Below are positions 26,466 to 35,208 of a DNA stretch of 64,000 nucleotides, one piece after another. The DNA is from JAUSIF01 sp040901465 (GTDB taxonomy: Bacteria; Pseudomonadota; Alphaproteobacteria; Rhizobiales; Xanthobacteraceae). The notes below the pieces were generated by a model that saw nothing but the letters and a program-made list of their open reading frames with translations, was not told where the DNA came from and ran no database searches. How positions within the stretch are numbered: the first letter of the stretch is position 1; each line of letters begins with the position of its first letter. A program made the position numbers and the translations under genes. The DNA lies in NCBI GenBank assembly GCA_040901465.1, contig JBBDYN010000002.1, positions 62,001 through 126,000 of the forward strand. The letters run 5' to 3'.

Positions 26466-27971
26466 TCACATGCGGAACAGATCGCGCTCGACTTTCGCCG
26501 CCTTGAACAGGTAGTCCCGCGACTGCTCGAGCTCACCGCGCAACTTCCGCAGGTCGACGTCGAGCAGCTGGCCCTTCCACTTGCGCACCTTGCCCGCCAC
26601 GATGACGGTGTCGACGTTGCTGCGATCCATCATCGTCACGACCGCGCCGGGCACGTGATTGAGCGGCGCCACGTTGATTGCATTGGCATCGAGCACCACG
26701 ATGTCCGCCTCCTTGCCCGGCGTAAGCGTGCCGACCTTCTTGTCGATCCGCAGGTGCTTCGCGCCCTCGACGGTCGCGAAACGAATCACGTCCCGCGACG
26801 TGAGGAGCTTCGGCAGGTTCTTATCGCCCGCCAGCGCCCGCTCGTTCACGAGCATGCGTTGCAGCGTCATCATCCCGCGCATTTGCGTGAAAAAGTCCGC
26901 CGTCATCGTGCATTCCACGTCGGTGCTGAGCGAGGGCTCCACCCCGAGCTGCATCGCCTTCATGATCGGCGGCGTGCCGTGCCGCATGGTCATTTCGATC
27001 GGCACTGCCATGGAGATCGTCACGCCCGCGTCGACGATGGCCTTCCAGTGCTCGTCCGACATGAGCGTCATGTGGACGAAATGGAGATCGGCGCCGAGCG
27101 CCTTGGCCTTGATCCGCTCATCGATGGCCTTCGGGATCCCGAAATTGCCGAACACGTGGGCGGCGATCGGAATGCCCAGCTCGCGGCCGATCTGCCAGGG
27201 CTTCTCGTAGCCGGGCAGATAGATTTCGCCGCCCATGATCATGGTGAGCAACTGATCGGCGGAAGAGAAATACTGCTGCTTCACCCGCCGGGCGTCCTCC
27301 GGATACTTGCTCTTGTCGCCGTGTCCTTCGAAATAGCCGAGCGCCGCGCGCCGCCCCGAGTCGGCGAGTCCCTTGACCGCCGCATCCGTATGCTCCGGCG
27401 AATGGTGGATCTGCGAGATATCGAGCACCGAGGTCACTCCGGCGTCAAGCTGGCTCAGCGAGCCGAACAGGATGTTGATATGCACGTCCTGCGGCCGGTA
27501 GACGCCGGCGAACTTGCCGAGGATGTGGTCGAAATAATTGATTGCGCCGTGCGGCTGACCGTCGTTGAACAGGAGCCCGTCGGCGAGGAAGCTCCTGAGC
27601 GCCGTCTCGAATTGGTGATGGTGCGTGTCGATGAAGCCGGGCATAACGATCATGCCGCGCGCATCCAGCACCGCCGCGTCGCCGACATTCACGTTGCGGC
27701 CGACGGCGACAATGTTCCGGCCGTCGATGAGAACGTCGGCCTCGGCAAAGTCGCCGACCGCCGCATTCATGCTAAGCACCGCGCCGCCACGCAGCACGTA
27801 ACGGCGGCCGGCGCCGCCGCTGCCCGCGGGTGGCGCGTCGGCCTGGGCGCGCGCGGGGATCGCATTGAACAAGGTCGGGCCGATGACTGCTGCGGCTGCA
27901 GCGGTCCTCAGGAGATTGCGTCTGGAGATCGAATGCCGGTGCACGTGGCCGGATTCACAGCGGTTGCACAT
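26466..27971 (-). CDS. Tat-exported amidohydrolase (AtzA/TrzA/cytosine deaminase-like)
   Basis: 501 residues. An N-terminal Tat signal (SISRRNLLRTAAAAAVIG, cut near ARAQA) predicts export of the folded metalloenzyme. Metal-site motifs in order: GFIDTHHHQFE (HxH type), PIAAHVFGNFG (His), LHFVHMTLMSD (His) and SLSTDVECT (Asp); C-terminal GTLTPGKEADIVVLDA is typical of the composite amidohydrolase barrel/beta-sandwich. The extreme N-terminus, MCNRCESGHVHRH, is rich in Cys/His. Likely hydrolyses an amide, amidine or deaminates a ring compound in the periplasm. Convergent with the MetE-like pair. Confidence 0.88.
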   Translation of the reverse strand: MCNRCESGHVHRHSISRRNLLRTAAAAAVIGPTLFNAIPARAQADAPPAGSGGAGRRYVLRGGAVLSMNAAVGDFAEADVLIDGRNIVAVGRNVNVGDAAVLDARGMIVMPGFIDTHHHQFETALRSFLADGLLFNDGQPHGAINYFDHILGKFAGVYRPQDVHINILFGSLSQLDAGVTSVLDISQIHHSPEHTDAAVKGLADSGRRAALGYFEGHGDKSKYPEDARRVKQQYFSSADQLLTMIMGGEIYLPGYEKPWQIGRELGIPIAAHVFGNFGIPKAIDERIKAKALGADLHFVHMTLMSDEHWKAIVDAGVTISMAVPIEMTMRHGTPPIMKAMQLGVEPSLSTDVECTMTADFFTQMRGMMTLQRMLVNERALAGDKNLPKLLTSRDVIRFATVEGAKHLRIDKKVGTLTPGKEADIVVLDANAINVAPLNHVPGAVVTMMDRSNVDTVIVAGKVRKWKGQLLDVDLRKLRGELEQSRDYLFKAAKVERDLFRM

Positions 27972-28047
27972 GGGTTCCTCCCGAATTACACCCCGACATC
28001 GGTTTCTTGGCCGAGTTGTAAGCGTGCTGTGCGGCGGTTTGGCGGCG

Positions 28048-28794
28048 TCATCCCGTCCGGCCGCGAAATCGGATCAGGCCCGCGCCTGGCACCAACTCGC
28101 GCGTGCGCTGGTTGTGGAGTGCAAGCTCCAGATTCCTTCGCGCGAGCCGCGCGTGCTCCTGCATGAGCGCCTCGGCGCGCGCGCCTTCGCGCGCCTCAAT
28201 CGCCTGCGCGATGCAGCGATGCTGGTCTTGCGCGATGGTGAACATGGTTTGCGCTTCCGGCAACGCCGCCTGCACCATGACGAAGGCGCTTGCTGAGGCG
28301 AAGGGCAGGGTGATCGCGCGCTCAATCTGCCAGGCAAGTACGGGGCTGCCTGCGAGCGCGATCACCCGCGAATGGAAGCGCTCGTTCAGCTCGACATAGT
28401 TCGCGAAATTTTTGGTCGTGATCGCTGAACGCTGGAGCACCCGGTCGAGCGCGTCGACGCATTCCTTGAGCGCGGCAAGCTCCTCCGCGTCCGGGGCGCC
28501 GCGCTCGGCCGCGAAGCGCGCTGCGAGCCCCTCCAGCGTGCCGCGCACCTCGATCGCTGCGAACAAGTCGCGCTCGTCGAACCCACGGACGGCGAAGCCG
28601 CCGGTCGGGATTGCTTCGAGCAGGCCCTCATCGCCGAGCCGCAGGAGCGCCGCGCGCAACGGCGTGCGCGAAACGCCGAGGCGTTCCACCAAGGGGAGTT
28701 CGGACACCCGCTCCCCCGGCTGGAGCTCGCCGCTGAGAATCAGCTCGCGCAGCTTGAGCAGCGCGCGAACAGTCTGGGAGGACGACAGATCCAA
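28048..28794 (-). CDS. GntR family transcriptional regulator (FadR/FCD subfamily)
   Basis: About 248 residues from the TTG start chosen here. N-terminal winged helix (ALLKLRELILSGELQPGERV, LPLVERLGVSRTPLRAALLR) and C-terminal FCD ligand-binding domain with candidate metal-binding Asp/His residues (LNERFHSRVIALAGS, DQHRCIAQAIEAREG). The open frame extends to 28959, but those extra 55 residues are not GntR-like and would run through the palindromic operators, so a shorter start is preferred although no strong RBS is seen. Divergent from the MetE-like gene at 29010, its probable target. Confidence 0.85.
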   Translation of the reverse strand: MDLSSSQTVRALLKLRELILSGELQPGERVSELPLVERLGVSRTPLRAALLRLGDEGLLEAIPTGGFAVRGFDERDLFAAIEVRGTLEGLAARFAAERGAPDAEELAALKECVDALDRVLQRSAITTKNFANYVELNERFHSRVIALAGSPVLAWQIERAITLPFASASAFVMVQAALPEAQTMFTIAQDQHRCIAQAIEAREGARAEALMQEHARLARRNLELALHNQRTRELVPGAGLIRFRGRTG

Positions 28795-28845
28795 GGCTTC
28801 GCTCTCGTTGGCGTCTGCTTGCGGGCAGCCTGTGAAGAACGTAGG

Positions 28846-28855
28846 CTGTATACAG
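28846..28855. promoter_or_regulatory. Probable GntR operator 1 (perfect palindrome)
   Basis: CTGTATACAG, close to the TNGTATACNA-type operators of FCD-subfamily GntR regulators. It lies between gntR and the divergent MetE-like gene, with a second, near-identical site 84 bp away. Confidence 0.65.
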
Positions 28856-28891
28856 ATGGGCCGTTTGTCAACGTAGTTGATAGCCCATCTG
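28853..28891. repeat. Nested inverted repeat in the gntR/metE-like promoter region
   Basis: Outer arms CAGATGGGC (28853-28861) and GCCCATCTG (28883-28891), perfect over 9 bp; inside, TCAAC (28868-28872) and GTTGA (28876-28880) form another inverted repeat. Could be a further regulator site or an extruded/RNA hairpin in a leader. A minus-strand TTGACA (28871-28866) lies within, a possible gntR -35 element. Confidence 0.6.
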
Positions 28892-28928
28892 CGTAAGAAC
28901 GCCCCAAAAACAAGACGCCCCGCAAAAG

Positions 28929-28940
28929 TCTGTATGCAGA
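28929..28940. promoter_or_regulatory. Probable GntR operator 2
   Basis: TCTGTATGCAGA, matching operator 1 at all but one base of the 10-bp core. Centre-to-centre distance from operator 1 is 84 bp (eight helical turns), suitable for looping or cooperative binding. It lies 70 bp upstream of the MetE-like start. Confidence 0.6.
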
Positions 28941-29009
28941 GAGAGAATGACCGGGGCACCGACCCCCGTCATCACACGGAAAAAAGCCGCGTAGTGGGGA
29001 GGAGTTTCG

Positions 29010-30143
29010 ATGGCGATGAATGTTCGCGGCCCGTTTCGGGCGGACCACGTCGGCAGCCTATTGCGGCCGCCCAAGCTGCTGCAGGCGCGCGTCCAGCGTG
29101 CACGCAAGAACATCACGGCGGAACGGCTGCGCGAGATCGAAGACGAAAGCGTCCGTGACGTAGTGAAATTGCAGGAGGACGCCGGTCTTGAGGGCATCAC
29201 CGACGGCGAGTTGCGCCGCGACTACTGGCACCTCGATTTCCTGACCCAGATCGGCGGCGTCGAATTCGAGGAAGGCCACAATCCACTGAAGTGGCACCGC
29301 GAAGATGGTGTGCAACTCGAATGGGTGCCGCCGGAAGTGAAAGTCCACGCGCGCCTCTCCCGCCCCCATCCGATTCAACTGCGCGACTTCGAATTTTTGA
29401 AATCGGTCACAGCGCGCACGGCCAAGGTCTGCATTCCCTCACCCTCGATGATGATTGTGCAGGGCGGCGAGAAGATCATCGATCGGCGGATCTACGCTGA
29501 CCCCGATCTTTTCTTCGCCGACCTCTCCCGCGTCTACGCCGAGGAGATCGCGGAATTGGGGAAAGCGGGCTGCACCTATCTCCAGCTCGACGACACCTTC
29601 CTTGCATTTCTTTGCGACGAGAAGATTGGGGCCGCCTTCGGGCGCAGCGGCGAGGATACGAAAAAGATGGCGCGTCTGTCGGCACGCCTCATCAACGATG
29701 CAATCAGGAACCGACCGGCGAACATGGCCGTGACTATTCATCTATGCCGCGGCAACTACCAAAGCTCCTGGCTCAGCGAGGGAGGATACGACCCGATCGC
29801 CGAAGTACTGCTCGGCCAAATCGATGTCGACGGGTACTTCCTCGAATACGACGACGAGCGCTCTGGCACGTTCGCTCCCCTGCGGTTCCTGCCGAGAGGC
29901 AAGAAGAAGGTCGTGCTCGGCCTCGTGACCTCCAAGCACGCGCAACTCGAATCGACGGCTTCGCTCAAGCGTCGTATTGACGAGGCGGCGAAGGTCGTGC
30001 CGCTCGAACAATTGGCCATCAGCCCGCAATGCGGATTTTCGTCCACCGCCGATGGGAACGTAATTTCAATGGAAGGCCAAATGGAGAAGCTGATGCTATG
30101 CACCCGCGTCGCAAAGGAGGTTTGGGGCGGAGTCGTGAACTGA
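29010..30143 (+). CDS. MetE C-terminal-like methyltransferase (group B, YxjG/YxjH-like)
   Basis: 377 residues from a second MetE-like branch: signature FRADHVGSLLRPPKLLQAR (His13), TDGELRRDYWHLDFL, SPSMM, TYLQLDDT, Zn ligands H244/C246 (TIHLCRGNY), E279 (FLEYDDERSG) and C341 (SPQCGFSS), ending AKEVWGGVVN. RBS GGGAGGAG. Divergent from gntR with two operator-like palindromes between. The branch is widely annotated as methionine synthase-like; physiological thiol acceptor and methyl donor are not established by this sequence. Confidence 0.88.
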   Translation: MAMNVRGPFRADHVGSLLRPPKLLQARVQRARKNITAERLREIEDESVRDVVKLQEDAGLEGITDGELRRDYWHLDFLTQIGGVEFEEGHNPLKWHREDGVQLEWVPPEVKVHARLSRPHPIQLRDFEFLKSVTARTAKVCIPSPSMMIVQGGEKIIDRRIYADPDLFFADLSRVYAEEIAELGKAGCTYLQLDDTFLAFLCDEKIGAAFGRSGEDTKKMARLSARLINDAIRNRPANMAVTIHLCRGNYQSSWLSEGGYDPIAEVLLGQIDVDGYFLEYDDERSGTFAPLRFLPRGKKKVVLGLVTSKHAQLESTASLKRRIDEAAKVVPLEQLAISPQCGFSSTADGNVISMEGQMEKLMLCTRVAKEVWGGVVN

Positions 30144-30195
30144 CGGCGGCCGCGCCCGCGGCCGACGAAGCTTGAAAGTCGACAGGGAGGATACA

Positions 30196-31425
30196 ATGGT
30201 AAGAAAAGTGGACAGAAGGACCTTCGTAAAGGGCAGCGCTGCGATCGTCGGCGCCAGCACGCTACCGGGCGGCGTCTATGCCCAGGCAGCCGCACCGGAC
30301 AAGATTCGCTTCGGCTACGCAATCACCATGTCGGGGCCGCTTGGGCCCGGCGCGGAATCGACAACGTTGTCCCAGTACAAGCTCTGGGCGAAGCGTACGA
30401 ACGACGCCGGCGGCATCGCGTTGAAGAAGTTCAACAAGAAAGTTCCGGTTGAATTGGTCGGCTACGACGACCAGGGCAAGCCGGACGAGCTGCTCAAGCT
30501 CACCGAGCGCCTGATCCAGCAGGACAAGGTGGACATGATCCTGAGCCCCTACGCCACGCACATGAACCTGGCGTCGGCTCCGGTCATCAACAAGAACGGC
30601 TATCCGGTCATCCTCTCGACGTCCGCCTCGGCGAAGCTCTACGAGATGGCGCCGTCGATGCCCAACGCGTTCTGGCTCCTGGTGCAGCCGAACGAAGCGA
30701 CGCAGCCGATATCGGCGTTGATCGCGGGCCTTAAGAAGGACGGCAAGATCAAAGGTCGGGTCGCGACGATCCATCCGACCGTCCAGCTCGGCGTGGAGCT
30801 GCATGGCGCGTTTCTTGAGGCGGCGAAAAAGGACGGCCTCGAAGTCGTGTTCAGCAAAAGCTATCCGTTCGGTGCTGCGGACCTGCAGCCGCTGATCCGC
30901 GAGGCGATGGCGACCAATCCGGACGCTTTCATCGCGTTCAGCTATCCGCCGGATACCTTCATGCTGACCGAACAGGCGCAGATTGTGGGGTTCAACCCGC
31001 AGATCATGTACCTCGCGATCGGAACGCCGTTCCCGGGCTTCAAGGGCAAGTTCGGCAACAAGGTCAACGGCATCCTGCTGTACGGCGGCCTCGATCCCGG
31101 CGCGCCGGGCCTGGATGAGTATTACAAGGCGCACCGCGCGATGTTCAATCGCGAGTCGGAGGCCGGTGCGGTCAGCATCTACGGCTGTCTCCAAGCCACG
31201 CAGCAGGCCATCGAGACGGTCGGCGAAATCGATCGCAAGCAGATTCGCGATGCGCTAGCCAACGGCACGTTCCAGACGATCTGGGGCGAGATCAAGTTCA
31301 AGAACCAGCTCAACGTCGATCCCTGGGCCGTAGGCCAGTGGCAGAACGGCGAGGTCGTCGGCCTCTTTCCGGCGAACAAGAAAGGCGCGCGGCCGCTTCA
31401 GTTCCCGAAGCCCGCGTGGACCTAG
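30196..31425 (+). CDS. ABC transporter substrate-binding protein (LivJ/branched-chain amino acid type)
   Basis: 409-residue type I periplasmic binding protein: RFGYAITMSGPLGPGAE, LVGYDDQGKPDELLKLTERL, ILSPYATHMNLASAPVINKN, ILSTSASAKLY. A twin-Arg-like leader (KVDRRTFVKGSAAIVGASTL) suggests Tat or Sec export. ATG at 30196 has GGGAGG upstream. No liv-type permease or ATPase genes are in the window, so it is an orphan here. It follows the group B MetE-like gene by 52 nt and is closed by a strong terminator, so the two are probably one transcript. Confidence 0.88.
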   Translation: MVRKVDRRTFVKGSAAIVGASTLPGGVYAQAAAPDKIRFGYAITMSGPLGPGAESTTLSQYKLWAKRTNDAGGIALKKFNKKVPVELVGYDDQGKPDELLKLTERLIQQDKVDMILSPYATHMNLASAPVINKNGYPVILSTSASAKLYEMAPSMPNAFWLLVQPNEATQPISALIAGLKKDGKIKGRVATIHPTVQLGVELHGAFLEAAKKDGLEVVFSKSYPFGAADLQPLIREAMATNPDAFIAFSYPPDTFMLTEQAQIVGFNPQIMYLAIGTPFPGFKGKFGNKVNGILLYGGLDPGAPGLDEYYKAHRAMFNRESEAGAVSIYGCLQATQQAIETVGEIDRKQIRDALANGTFQTIWGEIKFKNQLNVDPWAVGQWQNGEVVGLFPANKKGARPLQFPKPAWT

Positions 31426-31438
31426 GCACCCGCGAGGA

Positions 31439-31475
31439 GGGGCGCGCCGGAATATCCCAGGCGCGCCCCTTTTTT
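31439..31475 (+). terminator. Strong Rho-independent terminator
   Basis: Perfect 10-bp stem GGGGCGCGCC (31439-31448) / GGCGCGCCCC (31460-31469), 11-nt loop, followed directly by six T. It ends the transcript of the MetE-like gene and LivJ-type gene and separates them from the LigM-like unit. Confidence 0.92.
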
Positions 31476-31547
31476 GCGTCTTACATCTCGTTAATCTGGA
31501 CCCGTCCCGAGCCGGGAAGCGGACGTCATGCGGAGAGTTGAGCACCG

Positions 31548-31835
31548 ATGAAGCGTAGCTTGATTCGCCCGCCAGACTTATTGCAGCTCGCGAACGCGGC
31601 TAGGGAGAAGCCGCAGGAGCAGCAGAAATATTTCGATGCGTTGCGCCGGGCGACCGTCGACGTCGTCAGGCGGCAGACCGAAGCGAGCATTAACGTCGTC
31701 AACGACGGCGAAAGGGGCAGATCGAGCTGGGCCAGTTACGTGCTCGACCGCATGACCGGCTTCGAGCCGCGCCTGGATAAGCTTTACAACTCGCACCGAC
31801 GAGTTTCAACGCAATGCAGAGGAATGGAGACATGA
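31548..31835 (+). pseudogene. Remnant of a group A MetE-like gene (N-terminal fragment)
   Basis: A 95-codon frame whose first ~84 codons align with residues 1-91 of the MetE-like protein at 33258: MKRS-LIRPPDLLQ against VKRSEDRILTTHVGSLVRPQ, then YFDALRRATVDVVRRQ, INVVNDGERG, SSWASYVLDRMTGFEPRLDKL. It lacks 11 codons containing the signature THVG and ends shortly after DKL, so no Zn site exists. It keeps an RBS (GGAGAG) and its TGA overlaps the LigM-like ATG, so it may survive as a leader that couples translation. Confidence 0.85.
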
Positions 31836-33235
31836 CGGCTGGAAGCCTGGATGACCTCGTTCGAGGTTCAAAAAGCGTAACGGCAATTCTGTACAATCAG
31901 CAAGCCGGTCCTAACGTCTACCCGGGCGTTCCCGCCGAATACACCAATTGGCGGGACGAGCAGCGCGCGTGGCAGGAGACCTGCGTGCTGTTCAATCAGT
32001 CGTATCACATGGTCGAGCTCGTGGTCGAAGGACGCGACGCGTCCAAGCTTCTGTCCCACCTCGCCTACAACAGCTTCAACGGATTCACCGTCGGCAAGGC
32101 GAAGCAGTTCGCGCCGTGCAGCTATGACGGCTACATCATCGGTGACGTGATTATGTTCTACGTCGCCGACAACCAGTTTGTATTGGTTGGCCGTGCGCCG
32201 GCGATCAACTGGGTCGAATATCACGCCGCGACCGGCGGCTATGATGTTCGCACGGAGCGCGACGAGCGAACCGCGGCGCGCAAGGACCCGAGCAGGCGCC
32301 GGTCGTATCGTTTCCAGATTCAGGGACCGAACGCGATGAAGGTAATCGCGAAGGCAACCGGCCGGCCCGTGCCCGAGGTCAAGTTCTTCGACATGGACAA
32401 GCTCACGATCGCCGGCACGACGATGTGGGCCTTGCGCCACGGCATGGCCGGACAGCCGGGGCTGGAGCTGTTCGGGCCCTGGGACGAGGGCGAAGAGGTT
32501 CGGCAGGCGTTGATCGAAGCGGGAAAAGACTACGGAATGCGGCTGGTCGGCGGACGCGCCTATTCTTCAAACACCGTCGAGTCCGGCTGGATTCCGTCGC
32601 CGCTGCCGGCCGTCTACACGGGCGAGTCGATGAAGAAATATCGTGAGTGGCTGCCCGCCGACGGCTACGAGGGCAGGACGTCGATCGGCGGCAGTTTCTA
32701 TTCCGATCGCATCGAGGACTACTATTTCACGCCGTGGGCTCTCGGTTACGGAAACTTCGTCAAGTTCGACCACGACTTCATCGGCCGCGAGGCGCTCGAG
32801 AAGATCGCCGGCAAGACTCACCGCAAGAAGGTGACGCTCGCGCTGAACGACGATGACGTGCTGCGCGTGATCGGCACGGCCTTCAAGGAAGATGGCCAGC
32901 GCAACAAGTTCATGGAGTTCCCCAGTGCCGTGTACTCCATGCATCCGTACGACACGGTGCTGGCGAAGGGAAAGCCGGCCGGCGTTTCGACCTGGATCAG
33001 CTACACGGCGAACGAAGGCAAGATGCTGACGCTCGCCACCATGAATGCGGAGCACAGCGCGCCTGGCACCGAAGTCTCCCTCGTGTGGGGCGAACCGGGC
33101 GGAGGCTCGGCCAAGCCGTTGGTTGAGCGGCACGTCCAGACGGAAATCAAGGCCGTTGTCAGCCCCGTTCCGTACGCCGAGGCAGCAAGAACATCCTACG
33201 CGGATAGCTGGCGCACCAAGGCTCGAGCATCTTGA
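31832..33235 (+). CDS. LigM-like tetrahydrofolate-dependent O-demethylase (GcvT/DmdA superfamily)
   Basis: 467 residues, close in length and sequence to Sphingobium LigM (vanillate/3-O-methylgallate O-demethylase, 471 aa): NWRDEQRAWQETCVLFNQSY, RFQIQGPNAMKVI, LRHGMAGQPGLELFGPW, ESGWIPSPLPAVYTGE, YREWLPADGYEG, GYGNFVKFDHDFIGREALE and VVSPVPYAEAARTSYADSWR. LigM moves the methyl of an aryl methyl ether to tetrahydrofolate. Similarity was judged from memory, not a search. ATG with GGAGAC upstream overlaps the stop of a MetE-like remnant. A complete MetE-like gene begins 22 nt after its stop, a natural sink for 5-methyl-THF. The substrate could also be another methyl ether or a methylated amine. 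Confidence 0.82.
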   Translation: MTAGSLDDLVRGSKSVTAILYNQQAGPNVYPGVPAEYTNWRDEQRAWQETCVLFNQSYHMVELVVEGRDASKLLSHLAYNSFNGFTVGKAKQFAPCSYDGYIIGDVIMFYVADNQFVLVGRAPAINWVEYHAATGGYDVRTERDERTAARKDPSRRRSYRFQIQGPNAMKVIAKATGRPVPEVKFFDMDKLTIAGTTMWALRHGMAGQPGLELFGPWDEGEEVRQALIEAGKDYGMRLVGGRAYSSNTVESGWIPSPLPAVYTGESMKKYREWLPADGYEGRTSIGGSFYSDRIEDYYFTPWALGYGNFVKFDHDFIGREALEKIAGKTHRKKVTLALNDDDVLRVIGTAFKEDGQRNKFMEFPSAVYSMHPYDTVLAKGKPAGVSTWISYTANEGKMLTLATMNAEHSAPGTEVSLVWGEPGGGSAKPLVERHVQTEIKAVVSPVPYAEAARTSYADSWRTKARAS

Positions 33236-33257
33236 CGCCGAGCGGGAACGTCGAGCC

Positions 33258-34421
33258 GTGAAGCGGAGCGAAGACCGAATCCTGACGACGCACGTTGGCA
33301 GTCTCGTCCGCCCGCAGGAACTGCTCCAGGCGGCGGCCGCTGCGAAGGAAACGCCGCAGGCGCAGCCAGCGTATTTCGACGCGGTGCGCCGGGCGACGGT
33401 CGAAGTCGTAAAACGCCAAGTCGATGCCGGCGTCGACATTGTCAATGACGGCGAATATGGCAAGTCCAGTTGGGCCAACTACGTGCTCGCCCGCCTGTCG
33501 GGCTTCGAGCCGCGCGCCGACAAGCTCTTCGAGGCGGTCTGGCTGGGGCGCGACCGCTTTCGCTTCCGGGAATTCATGCAGAAAGAATTCCCGCGGGGCG
33601 CCACCGGCATCCCAGGCCATGTCTGTGTCGGGCCGATCAAGTACCGCGGCCAAGACGACTTGCGGCGGAACATTGCCGACCTGAAAGCGGCGCTCGCTTC
33701 GTCCAATGCAACGGAAGGCTTCTTCACTGCGGTCGCGCCGGCCAGCACCGGGTACGACGCGGAGAACCAGTTCTATAAAGACGAGCGCGACTACGTATTC
33801 GCGATCGCCGAGGCGCTGCGGGAGGAGTACCTCGAAATCTATAATTCCGGGCTCGTGCTCCAGGTCGACGACGCCGTGCTCGCCAATATGTACGACGAGC
33901 TCATGCAGGAGAGTCCGCAGCGTTACCGCGCGTGGGCGGAGTTGCGCGTCGATGCGCTAAATCATGCGCTGCGCGGCATTCCCGAGGATCGCGTGCGCTA
34001 TCACATCTGTTTCGGCAGCTGGCATGTGCCGCACATGGCCGATGCGCCGCTCGACGCGATCGTCGATCTCATGTTCAAGGTGCGCGCCGGCGCCTACTCG
34101 ATCGAAGCGGCCAACGTGCGCCACGAGCACGAGTGGCGCGTCTGGGAAAAGGTGAAGTTGCCGCCTGGAAAGATCCTGATCCCTGGCGTCGTCACTCACC
34201 ACACGACGACGGTCGAGCACCCGAGGCTCGTCGCCGACCGGCTGATCCAGTTCGCGAAGATCGTCGGCCGCGAGAATTTGATCGCGGGCACCGACTGCGG
34301 CTTCGCCCAGATGGAGGGCATCCAGCGCGTGCATCCGCAGGTCATGTGGGCCAAGCTCCAGGCGCTCGCCGAGGGCGCGCGCATCGCCTCGCAGGAATTG
34401 TGGGGCAGGAAGGCCGCGTGA
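33258..34421 (+). CDS. MetE C-terminal-like methyltransferase (group A, copy 3)
   Basis: 387 residues from a GTG start (VKRSEDRILTTHVGSLVRPQ); a longer open frame inside the LigM-like gene is rejected because homology starts here. Zn ligands H249/C251 (YHICFGS), E283 (IEAANVRHEHEW), C347 (GTDCGFAQ). Ends EGARIASQELWGRKAA like copy 2. Probably co-transcribed with the LigM-like demethylase, so it may accept the methyl group from methyl-THF and pass it to homocysteine or another thiol; this is inferred from context. Confidence 0.88.
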   Translation: MKRSEDRILTTHVGSLVRPQELLQAAAAAKETPQAQPAYFDAVRRATVEVVKRQVDAGVDIVNDGEYGKSSWANYVLARLSGFEPRADKLFEAVWLGRDRFRFREFMQKEFPRGATGIPGHVCVGPIKYRGQDDLRRNIADLKAALASSNATEGFFTAVAPASTGYDAENQFYKDERDYVFAIAEALREEYLEIYNSGLVLQVDDAVLANMYDELMQESPQRYRAWAELRVDALNHALRGIPEDRVRYHICFGSWHVPHMADAPLDAIVDLMFKVRAGAYSIEAANVRHEHEWRVWEKVKLPPGKILIPGVVTHHTTTVEHPRLVADRLIQFAKIVGRENLIAGTDCGFAQMEGIQRVHPQVMWAKLQALAEGARIASQELWGRKAA

Positions 34422-34424
34422 CGC

Positions 34425-35120
34425 TCAGCGCGCCGCGCCGATCTTTCCGAACAGCGCCGCCAACTCCTCCGGCATCGTAATGTGCGGATTGTGGCTCGCG
34501 TCTAGCTCGTAGTAGGGCCAGCCCTCGCTCTGCGCACGTTTCGCGAACTGGCCGAAGGGGTCGCCTGGCGGCGTTCGCTTGCAATAGATATAGGTGCGCG
34601 GAGGGGGAGTCTTGCCCGTGAGCCGCACGGGCGATGCGATCGTCTTGATCGGCTGCGGCCTGCGCCGTGGGTTTGCCCAGTCGGCGTCGGCTTGCGGCGT
34701 GTCGGGCGGCAGCGGGTTCGGCGGCACACGCCAGCCGTCCTCGGCCGCCGCCCGCATTTTCATGCCGTGCTCGCCCACGAGATCGAGGAGGCTCTGTCCG
34801 TCCCGCGGCACGAACGCGTCGAGATAGATGAGATGCTTGATCCGCTCGCGCGCGCGATCCGCGACGCCGGTCGCGACCATCCCGCCGTAGCTATGGCCCA
34901 CTAGCACGACGTTCCTCAGGTCCTCGAACTCGAGCACGTTGACGATGTCCTGGATGTGGGTGTCGAGATCGACCGCCGGATTGGCGAGATGCGCGCGCTC
35001 GCCGACGCCGGTATAAGTCGGCGTCCAAAACTCGTGCCCCGCCGCGCGCATGAGCGGACGCATTTTCTTCCAGGCCCAACCGGCCGACCAGGCGCCGTGA
35101 GCGACGACGAAAATTGCCAC
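34425..35120 (-). CDS. Alpha/beta hydrolase (esterase EstC/salicylate esterase-like)
   Basis: 231-residue small alpha/beta hydrolase: FVVAHGAWSAGWAWKKM (oxyanion HG), TPTYTGVGERAHL, nucleophile elbow VGHSYGGM (Ser) and SHNPHITMPEELA (His). This pattern fits the MhpC-type/EstC esterase group. The GTG start (VAIFVVAHG) has GGGGAAC upstream; the frame extending to 35225 is not conserved-looking. Convergent with the MetE-like/LigM-like unit. Confidence 0.85.
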   Translation of the reverse strand: MAIFVVAHGAWSAGWAWKKMRPLMRAAGHEFWTPTYTGVGERAHLANPAVDLDTHIQDIVNVLEFEDLRNVVLVGHSYGGMVATGVADRARERIKHLIYLDAFVPRDGQSLLDLVGEHGMKMRAAAEDGWRVPPNPLPPDTPQADADWANPRRRPQPIKTIASPVRLTGKTPPPRTYIYCKRTPPGDPFGQFAKRAQSEGWPYYELDASHNPHITMPEELAALFGKIGAAR

Positions 35121-35208
35121 AATGATGTTCCCCCGCGTTTTCCCGGATAGGTTATTGCAGCTTCGCCGACGAATCGACAATCGGTAAATTCGGGCAAGGA
35201 GAATTCGA

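Noticed and set aside
28795..28959. N-terminal extension of the GntR regulator
   Set aside because: Sequence is not GntR-like and would overlap two operator palindromes and a nested inverted repeat.
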